Shown here piece after piece: positions 6,478-10,956 of a stretch of 10,956 bases of DNA (positions are counted from its first letter, which is position 1; every line of letters starts with the position of its first letter). The notes under the pieces were generated by a model, which made no database searches, was not told where the DNA came from, and saw only the letters and a list, made by a program, of their open reading frames with translations. The DNA is from an uncultured Cloacibacillus sp. (GTDB lineage: Bacteria; Synergistota; Synergistia; Synergistales; Synergistaceae). Where the stretch lies: NCBI GenBank assembly GCA_900544635.1, contig UQVV01000042.1, forward strand, positions 1 through 10,956. The letters run 5' to 3'. The translations under genes and the position numbers were made by a program.

Positions 6478-6545
6478 TCCGCAGATTCAGACAGGCGTCC
6501 AACTATCCGGAAATTCCGGATAATTCAAATCTGCGGATTTTTTAT
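6478..6545 (+). terminator. Nested hairpin terminator of the AI-2E/mntP operon
   Basis: The outer stem is 10 pairs (6478-6487 with 6528-6537, TCCGCAGATT / AATCTGCGGA), followed by TTTTTTAT. Inside it is a perfect 7-pair stem TATCCGG / CCGGATA (6504-6510 with 6516-6522) around AAATT. It ends only 32 bases before the next gene's start, so it could also act as an attenuator or operator for that gene. Confidence 0.75.
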
Positions 6546-6577
6546 GATAAATCTTATCTCAGAAAGGCGGCCATAAT

Positions 6578-7468
6578 TTGAAGAAATTCAGGGAAATAGC
6601 GATGCTTGTCATCGCTTTCGTGCTCGTTCCGTCGCTCGTATGCTTCGACGCGGCTTACGCAGAAATGCAAGCGCCGGCATCTGCGGCGGGAAACGGCGGA
6701 CAAGCGCGCAAGGTCACGGAAAAGCCGGAATGGGGAAAATACTTCGGCAAACTCAACGGCGCGGCTGTAATTTACGCCCCGTCCGAAAACTCCGTAGAAA
6801 TATACAACGCAAAGCTCGCGGGCGAGCGCAGGCCGCCATGCTCGTCGTTTAAGATAATCTCGTCGCTCACAGCAATCGAGCATGGAATAATACGCCCCGA
6901 CGATTCCGTCAGAAAATGGAGCGGAGAAAAGTTCTGGTACGACGGATGGAACAGGGACATAGACTTTTACGACGCCTTCCGCAGCTCGTGCGTCTGGTAC
7001 TTCCGCGAGGTCACGGACGAAATAGGCGAAGAGACGATGAAAAAGGAGCTCGACCGCCTGCGTTACGGCAACTGCGACATATCAGACTGGGAGGGGCGCA
7101 TGAACACAAACGACGACAACCGCGCGCTGACAGGCTTCTGGATAGAATCGTCGCTCAAAATATCGCCGCTCGAACAGGCCGAAGTTATGGAGAGGATATT
7201 AGGCGGCGGCTCGGAATACTCGCCCTCCACGCTAGCCGCGCTCAAAAAGGCGATGCTCACATACGAGGACGAAAACGTGAAAATCTACGGAAAAACGGGC
7301 CTCGGCAAGGATTACGACACGACCGTAGACGCGTGGTTCACAGGCTTCGCTGAGGTTCGCGGCGAAAGATTATACTTCTGCGTCTACCTCGGAGAGTGCG
7401 AAGAGGAAGAGCCGACGAGCGCGAAGGCGAAGGAAATCGCGATTACGCTGATATCAAATATTTTTTAA
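6578..7468 (+). CDS. Class D (OXA-type) beta-lactamase, secreted
   Basis: This is a serine beta-lactamase or closely related penicillin-binding domain acting outside the cytoplasmic membrane. The 296-residue precursor begins with a signal peptide (KKFR, hydrophobic core, AYA before E29). All class D motifs are present in order: S89-S-F-K92 (catalytic Ser and carbamylatable Lys), S137-C-V139, Y163-G-N165 and K239-T-G241. FWIESSLKISPLEQ (187-200) is also typical of OXA enzymes, and DAWFTGF (251-257) follows KTG as expected. There is no fused membrane sensor, so a BlaR1-type receptor is unlikely. The start is TTG 6578, with AAAGGCGG about 7 bases upstream; the next in-frame ATG (6602) would delete the basic end of the signal peptide. 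Cysteines flank both catalytic motifs (C88, C138), which is unusual. Hydrolytic activity is inferred, not shown. Confidence 0.9.
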   Translation: MKKFREIAMLVIAFVLVPSLVCFDAAYAEMQAPASAAGNGGQARKVTEKPEWGKYFGKLNGAAVIYAPSENSVEIYNAKLAGERRPPCSSFKIISSLTAIEHGIIRPDDSVRKWSGEKFWYDGWNRDIDFYDAFRSSCVWYFREVTDEIGEETMKKELDRLRYGNCDISDWEGRMNTNDDNRALTGFWIESSLKISPLEQAEVMERILGGGSEYSPSTLAALKKAMLTYEDENVKIYGKTGLGKDYDTTVDAWFTGFAEVRGERLYFCVYLGECEEEEPTSAKAKEIAITLISNIF

Positions 7469-7484
7469 TCATTTAAAGAACAGC

Positions 7485-7511
7485 CAGTTATCCCAAAAAT
7501 TCAGATAACTG
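7485..7511. repeat. Inverted repeat CAGTTATC / GATAACTG
   Basis: Perfect 8-base arms (7485-7492 and 7504-7511) with an 11-base loop, 16 bases after the beta-lactamase stop codon and just ahead of the main terminator. It lacks a T tract. It may stabilise the mRNA 3' end or be a protein site. Confidence 0.45.
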
Positions 7512-7516
7512 AACAT

Positions 7517-7559
7517 ACGCGGAGCCGCGCTGAAAAAGCGTGCTCCGCGTTTTTATTTT
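7517..7559 (+). terminator. Beta-lactamase terminator
   Basis: Nine perfect pairs (7517-7525 with 7542-7550, ACGCGGAGC / GCTCCGCGT) are extended by three more pairs past a bulged T. The T-rich tail TTTTTATTTT follows directly. Confidence 0.82.
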
Positions 7560-7574
7560 CTCAGCTGATTTCCG

Positions 7575-8690
7575 CTATATCTCCCTCAGCTCGTACTCGC
7601 GCGTGCCTATGCCTATCTTCTCGGCGTGCTCGAGCGTCGCCTGCCAGTGCGTGTCGGGGTGGATTGTGTGGAAGTGGTCCGCGCCGGCTCCGCGCTTCTT
7701 TATCTGGTCGGCGAGGTAGGTGTTCGCGACGGCGGGGGCCTTCATCACGGCGTCGGCGCAGGCCTGGTCGAGCGCGACGGGGTCGTGCGAGGCGAAGAAG
7801 CCGATGTTCGGCACGACAGCCGCGTCGTTCTCCGCGTGGCAGTCGCAGAAGGGCGAGACGTCAACGACGGCGGCGATATGGAAGTTCGGCTTTCCGTCGA
7901 TTACGGCCTTCGCGTACTCCGCCATCTTGCGGCAGACGGCCGTCTCCGAGCCCTCCCAGTCCGGCTTCACCGCGTCGAAGGGACAGGCGCCGATGCAGCG
8001 GCCGCAGCCTACGCATTTTTCGTGGTCGATGTGCGCCTTGCCCGCGGTTATCCTTATCGCCTTCTGCGCACAGTTCCGGGCGCAGCGGCCGCAGCCGATG
8101 CACTTGCCCTCGTCGACCGAGGGCTTGCCGTCGCTGTGCATCTCCATCTTGCCGCCGCGCGAGCCGGAGCCCATGCCGAGGTTCTTAATCGCGCCGCCGA
8201 AGCCCGTTATCTCGTGGCCCTTGAAGTGCGTCAGCGAGATTATCACGTCGGCGTCGGCTATCGCGCGGCCTATCTTCGCTTCCTTTATATACTCGCCGCC
8301 CTCGACGGGGACGAGCGCCTCGTCGGTGCCCTTCAGGCCGTCGGCTATGACGACGTGGCAGCCGGTACAGAAGGGGTTGTAGCCGTTCTCGTAGGCGGCC
8401 TCGAGGTGCTCGAGCGCGTCCTTCCTGCGCCCGACGTAGAGCGTGTTGCTGTCGGTCAAAAACGGCTTGCCGCCGAGCTCCTTGACCTTGTCCGCGACGA
8501 CCTTCGCGAAGTTTGGGCGCAGGTAGGCGATGTTGCCCGGCTCGCCGAGATGTATCTTTATCGCCGTGAACTGCTTTTCGAAATTGATGTCCTCAATCCC
8601 GGCCCGCTCTATGAGCGCGCGGAATTTCTGCAGAAGGTTCCTCTCGGGCGTGGCCCGCATATCGGTGAAATAAACGACAGAACGTCCCAT
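7575..8690 (-). CDS. DUF362 protein with two 4Fe-4S clusters
   Basis: A 371-residue cytoplasmic iron-sulphur protein, common in anaerobes and of unknown reaction. The N-terminal part (about 40-175) has the DUF362 pattern: AIKIHLGEPGNIAYLRPNF, LTDSNTLYVGRR, a central ADVIISLTHFKGHEITGFGGAIKNLGMG and then GSGSRGGK. A ferredoxin insert follows with two clusters: C197xxC200xxC203xxxC207 and C226xxC229xxC232xxxC236-P. The first lacks the usual Pro after its last Cys. The domain then resumes (NIGFFASHDPVALDQACAD). The CTGC at 108-111 could be another metal or redox site. The start is ATG at the complement of 8688-8690, with GGAGGAG 5 bases upstream. It is transcribed alone and converges on the beta-lactamase gene. 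An electron-transfer or maturation role is inference only. Confidence 0.9.
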   Translation of the reverse strand: MGRSVVYFTDMRATPERNLLQKFRALIERAGIEDINFEKQFTAIKIHLGEPGNIAYLRPNFAKVVADKVKELGGKPFLTDSNTLYVGRRKDALEHLEAAYENGYNPFCTGCHVVIADGLKGTDEALVPVEGGEYIKEAKIGRAIADADVIISLTHFKGHEITGFGGAIKNLGMGSGSRGGKMEMHSDGKPSVDEGKCIGCGRCARNCAQKAIRITAGKAHIDHEKCVGCGRCIGACPFDAVKPDWEGSETAVCRKMAEYAKAVIDGKPNFHIAAVVDVSPFCDCHAENDAAVVPNIGFFASHDPVALDQACADAVMKAPAVANTYLADQIKKRGAGADHFHTIHPDTHWQATLEHAEKIGIGTREYELREI

Positions 8691-8877
8691 GTATTCTCCT
8701 CCGTTGTCAGGCCTCGCGGCCTTTTTCCAAACACACTGCGTTTATCATACAACATTGAGCGGACTCAAGGAAAGACGAACGCGCCGCAGCTTTCCGCCGT
8801 TATTTTAGTCAAATAAAATCAAATATAAATCTCTCTTTTTTAGCACGTTTTCTCCAAAACAACGCTGTTTTTGGCCT

Positions 8878-8917
8878 TATAATCAATTTCGCCGCGCGCG
8901 ATAAACGACGGCGCGGC
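8878..8917 (+). promoter_or_regulatory. Cupin promoter -10 box and 5' stem-loop
   Basis: TATAAT (8878-8883) predicts transcription starting near 8890. A perfect 7-pair hairpin GCCGCGC / GCGCGGC (8891-8897 with 8911-8917) would then sit at the very 5' end of the mRNA, as mRNA-stabilising hairpins do. No good -35 is visible. Confidence 0.45.
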
Positions 8918-8945
8918 TCACAAAGATTTGAGGAGGAAGACGAAA

Positions 8946-9290
8946 ATGCTCAAAAACAAAGACGAGGGCGTAAAGGCCGAAAAGCTCGGAGGAAGCGGCA
9001 AGGGCTGCGCGATGAGATTCCCCGTGGAGATACCGGACAACGACGGCGCGTTCACGATGACGACGCGCATCGAGCTCGAGCCGGGCGCGTCGATCGGCTA
9101 TCACCTCCACGGCGACAACGAAGAGGTCTACTTCATCATGAGCGGCGAGGGAACCTACTGCGAGGACGGCGAGAAGCACGCGGTCAAGGCCGGAGACATC
9201 ATGCTCTGCCGCAAGGGCCATTCGCACGGCCTCGAAAACACCGGCGCGGCGACGCTCGTCATGGGAGCCGCGATAGCGAAGCGCGGGTAA
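8946..9290 (+). CDS. Small single-domain cupin protein
   Basis: A 114-residue cytoplasmic beta-barrel (Cupin_2 type). Cupin motif 1 reads GYHLHGDNEEVYFIMSG, giving the HxH and Glu metal ligands. Motif 2 reads GDIMLCRKGHSHGLENTG, giving the third His, with RKG replacing the usual PxG. A bound divalent metal (Mn, Fe, Ni or Zn) is therefore likely. Members this small serve as sugar isomerases, detoxifying enzymes or ligand sensors; nothing here selects one. The first 25 residues (KNKDEGVKAEKLGGSGKG) resemble the N-termini of stand-alone cupins in anaerobes. The start is ATG 8946 with AGGAGGAAGA just upstream; an in-frame TTG at 8928 would place the SD inside the gene. It is monocistronic, with its own promoter and a strong terminator. 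Confidence 0.88.
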   Translation: MLKNKDEGVKAEKLGGSGKGCAMRFPVEIPDNDGAFTMTTRIELEPGASIGYHLHGDNEEVYFIMSGEGTYCEDGEKHAVKAGDIMLCRKGHSHGLENTGAATLVMGAAIAKRG

Positions 9291-9313
9291 GAGATACAGC
9301 AGCAATCATAGAG

Positions 9314-9354
9314 CAGGCGCGGGCGCGCGGACTTCACGCCCGCGCCTGTTTTTT
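9314..9354 (+). terminator. Strong terminator of the cupin gene
   Basis: A perfect 12-pair GC-rich stem (9314-9325 with 9337-9348) with an 11-base loop and an uninterrupted T6 tail (9349-9354). It starts 23 bases after the stop codon and is the clearest terminator in the window. Confidence 0.92.
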
Positions 9355-9360
9355 ATCCGG

Positions 9361-9689
9361 CGCGCGCTCGCGTTCTGCTGGGCCGCGTCATGCGGCGGCG
9401 AGAGATTGAAATTTTTCTCCGCGTTCCGCTATGCGCCGGTCCGTCAAGCCGGCGGCTCCCGCGCAAACGCCGCGCGCTGCAGCTCACGCGCGGGCGGCGG
9501 CTGGGCTGCGGGACGGCCGCATATACGCGGCAAAGCGCAGCGCTTCGGCAGCTCCGGCGCGTCAAGAGGGCGCGCAGCGGCTTTCGCGCCCCCGCGGAAA
9601 TTACGTTTCGCTCAGTAAACAGCGCCGCGGAACGCTGACGGACGCGCGGCTCGTGAATTTCGGGCGCGAGCGCGCGCCGTCCGCTTCTT
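9361..9689. other. GC-rich gene-free stretch
   Basis: This part of the 750-base gap between the cupin and YwqG genes holds only overlapping Arg/Ala-rich frames on both strands, without SD sites or recognisable domains. I see no tRNA, tmRNA, RNase P or SRP RNA signature. Many GCGCGC and GCCGGC words allow hairpins, but none has a T tract. From about 9690 the sequence turns AT-rich and leads into the DnaA-box cluster. Confidence 0.5.
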
Positions 9690-9757
9690 TACGAATTTAT
9701 GAAATTTCCTTAACCTTACTTTTACATAACTGAAAAGCCGGAAAGGGCAGAGCGCCG

Positions 9758-9969
9758 ATATCCACTCCACTTATGTACATAGTTATCCACAATTTGTGAA
9801 TATCTCCGTGTATTTCTCTCCGTTTTGCCTCGCAATGCCTCTGCGCCCTATTGAAAAAGCCGTTTTACATGTGCATAACTCGCGCCGAAAAGTGTGGACA
9901 ACGCCATGAGCGTCCGGCGGATCGGCGGCGCTTTGCCTGACTTTTTATCGTAAATATATATAATAATCA
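9758..9969. promoter_or_regulatory. DnaA-box-like cluster with AT-rich tract (candidate origin or DnaA-controlled region)
   Basis: Against the consensus TTWTNCACA, TTATCCACA (9783-9791) and the reverse-strand TGTGCATAA (9870-9878) are exact. TTATGTACA (9771-9779), TGTGAATAT (9795-9803) and TGTGGACAA (9893-9901) differ by one base; ATATCCACT (9758-9766) differs by two. An AT-only run (TAAATATATATAATAAT, 9951-9967) lies about 50 bases past the last box. A further AT-rich block precedes the cluster (9690-9730, with TTTTACATA one base off consensus). This resembles a bacterial oriC, but no dnaA gene is in the window. DnaA titration or control of the downstream gene would look similar. Confidence 0.5.
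9937..9964 (+). promoter_or_regulatory. Candidate promoter of the YwqG-family gene
   Basis: A TATAAT at 9959-9964 follows a weak -35 (CTGACT, 9937-9942) at 16 bases. It lies 79 bases before the GTG start. The same AT-rich bases could instead be an unwinding element. Confidence 0.4.
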
Positions 9970-10042
9970 TGGAAGCACAAAATCGCGCCGTTTTCGCAGA
10001 ATCCGCGCGGCGCGGCAAAATTCAACGCGGGAGGCGTATATT

Positions 10043-10891
10043 GTGGAACTCAGGGAAAAACTGGAAAAGCTGCGCAGAAACGGGATAACGCTCGACATTT
10101 CGGGGAGCGCGGAATACAAGCGCGGCGGCACTCGCTTCGGCGGGCGGCCCGACGTACCGCGCGGCTTCGAGTGGCCGCAATTCAGAGCACAGGGCTCGGA
10201 CGGCGCAGTAAAAAAGCGCCCGCTCTCGTTCGTCGCGCAGTTCGACTGCGCGGAGCTTGCGAAGCACGACGCGGAGCGTCTGCTGCCGGAGCGCGGGGTG
10301 CTCTCGTTCTTCTACGAGATGGATTCCATGCGCTGGGGCTTCGACCCGAAGGACAAGGGCTGCGCGCGCGTCTACTGGTTCGAGGATTCGGCCGCGCTCG
10401 AAGAGGCGGAATTTCCCGACGATTTGGAGGAGGATTACAGATTCCCCGCGCTTGCCGTAAAAATGCGCGCCGAGCCGTCGCTGCCGGGCTGGGAGGATTT
10501 CACCGAAATTTATCCCGAAGAGGCCGACGGCGGCGACGAAGGCGATGAATTCTTCACGGTGCGCGCGGAGCTCGGAGACGACGACCCCGACGAACGCTCG
10601 AAGCTGCTCGGCTGGGCCGACGCGATACAGGGAAGCATGCCGGCGGAATGCGAGCTCGTGACGCGCGGATATTATCTCGGCGGCTGTGACGAAATTCCGA
10701 AAAACGAAGTCGAAGAGGCGGAGAAAGAGGCGCCGGACAAATGGCTGCCGCTCTTCCAGCTCGACACTGTGGAAGACGGCGATTTCGAATTGATGTTCGG
10801 CGACTGCGGGCGGATATATTTTTACATCACAAGGGACGACCTAGCGGCGCGTCGGTTTGAGAACGTCTGGCTGATTTTGCAGTGCTATTAA
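10043..10891 (+). CDS. YwqG-family (DUF1963) protein
   Basis: A 282-residue cytoplasmic protein of the YwqG/DUF1963 family, whose biochemical role is unknown. Recognisable family blocks in order are RFGGRPDVPRGFEWP (31-45), PLSFVAQFDCAEL (60-72), GVLSFFYEMD (85-94), a variable acidic middle (about 115-185), LLGWADAIQGSMP (188-200) and WLPLFQLDT (234-242). The closing GDCGRIYFYITRDDL...F..VWLILQCY (253-282) is diagnostic. The protein is strongly acidic (EEADGGDEGDEF, ELGDDDPDE). The start is GTG 10043 with GGGAGG 8 bases upstream; an ATG-started version would lose the conserved N-terminal block. It is transcribed alone. In some bacteria relatives sit near toxin-immunity genes, but nothing here suggests that. 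Confidence 0.9.
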   Translation: MELREKLEKLRRNGITLDISGSAEYKRGGTRFGGRPDVPRGFEWPQFRAQGSDGAVKKRPLSFVAQFDCAELAKHDAERLLPERGVLSFFYEMDSMRWGFDPKDKGCARVYWFEDSAALEEAEFPDDLEEDYRFPALAVKMRAEPSLPGWEDFTEIYPEEADGGDEGDEFFTVRAELGDDDPDERSKLLGWADAIQGSMPAECELVTRGYYLGGCDEIPKNEVEEAEKEAPDKWLPLFQLDTVEDGDFELMFGDCGRIYFYITRDDLAARRFENVWLILQCY

Positions 10892-10926
10892 AGCTGCGCG
10901 GCGTGAGCGGATTTCACACGGAGGCT

Positions 10927-10951
10927 GAGCCGCCGGCTGCGGCGCTTTTTT
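10927..10951 (+). terminator. Terminator of the YwqG-family gene
   Basis: GCCGC (10929-10933) pairs with GCGGC (10939-10943) around CGGCT, with one more G-C pair past a mismatch, followed by T6 (10946-10951). The stem is short; bases just upstream may add pairing. It lies at the window edge. Confidence 0.65.
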
Positions 10952-10956
10952 CGCGG

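Noticed and set aside
4694..6502. Minus-strand open frame running on from ftsZ across the AI-2E and mntP genes (over 1000 codons in total)
   Set aside because: It is antisense to two well-supported genes, its translation is low-complexity Arg/Glu/Tyr-rich with no domain, and FtsZ accounts for only its end. It is a result of GC-rich codon positions.
7626..8816. 396-codon plus-strand frame opposite the DUF362 gene
   Set aside because: It is Val/Ala/Arg/Leu-rich with no motifs, while the opposite strand encodes a clear DUF362 protein with Fe-S cysteines and an SD site.
9361..9689. Possible structured RNA gene (tmRNA, RNase P, SRP or 6S)
   Set aside because: None of the conserved sequence signatures I could look for is present, and no promoter or terminator frames it.
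9390..9733. Several overlapping plus- and minus-strand frames in the GC-rich gap
   Set aside because: They are Arg/Ala-rich, mutually overlapping, without SD or domains, and lie after a strong terminator with no promoter.
1..10956. CRISPR array, insertion sequence or integron
   Set aside because: I saw no regularly spaced direct repeats, no transposase or integrase frame and no paired terminal repeats flanking a gene.

Overview
The window is a moderately GC-rich bacterial chromosomal segment carrying one partial and nine complete protein genes. No tRNA, rRNA, CRISPR array or insertion sequence is recognisable. The gene mix and dense gene packing fit an anaerobic gut-type bacterium. It includes a long-tailed FtsZ, a DUF362/4Fe-4S protein, an NADH-rubredoxin-reductase-like flavoprotein, and strong Shine-Dalgarno (SD) sites of the GGAGG type. 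My best guess is Synergistota (Cloacibacillus-like) or a clostridial relative. That placement is inference from general impression, not from a search.

Layout, left to right. (1) 1-1104: the 3' part of a FAD/NAD(P)H oxidoreductase, closed by a hairpin. (2) 1213-2013: an ANT(9)-type spectinomycin adenylyltransferase with visibly lower GC than its neighbours. (3) 2014-2545: a hairpin-rich non-coding stretch between convergent genes. (4) 2546-3046, minus: a small protein of the phage-type putative metallopeptidase family with a decayed HExxH motif. Its promoter region contains an inverted pair of DnaA-box-like sequences. (5) 3347-4693, minus: ftsZ, standing alone without ftsA or other division genes. 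(6) 4772-6448, plus: an AI-2E/PerM-family membrane protein followed 6 bases later by the manganese exporter gene mntP, a clear two-gene operon transcribed divergently from ftsZ. (7) 6578-7468: a secreted class D (OXA-type) beta-lactamase bracketed by hairpins. (8) 7575-8690, minus: a DUF362 protein with two 4Fe-4S clusters. (9) 8946-9290: a single-domain cupin with a hairpin at its predicted mRNA 5' end and a very strong terminator. (10) 9291-10042: the longest gene-free stretch, with a GC-rich half and then a cluster of DnaA-box-like 9-mers followed by an AT-rich tract. (11) 10043-10891: a YwqG/DUF1963 protein with a terminator at the window's right edge.

Nearly every gene has its own promoter and terminator; only the AI-2E protein and mntP look co-transcribed. 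Two antibiotic-resistance-type genes (spectinomycin adenylyltransferase and class D beta-lactamase) sit within 6 kb of each other with no visible mobile element. The most interesting non-coding signal is the DnaA-box cluster at about 9758-9969. It has the layout of a replication origin or a DnaA-regulated locus, although dnaA itself is not in the window.
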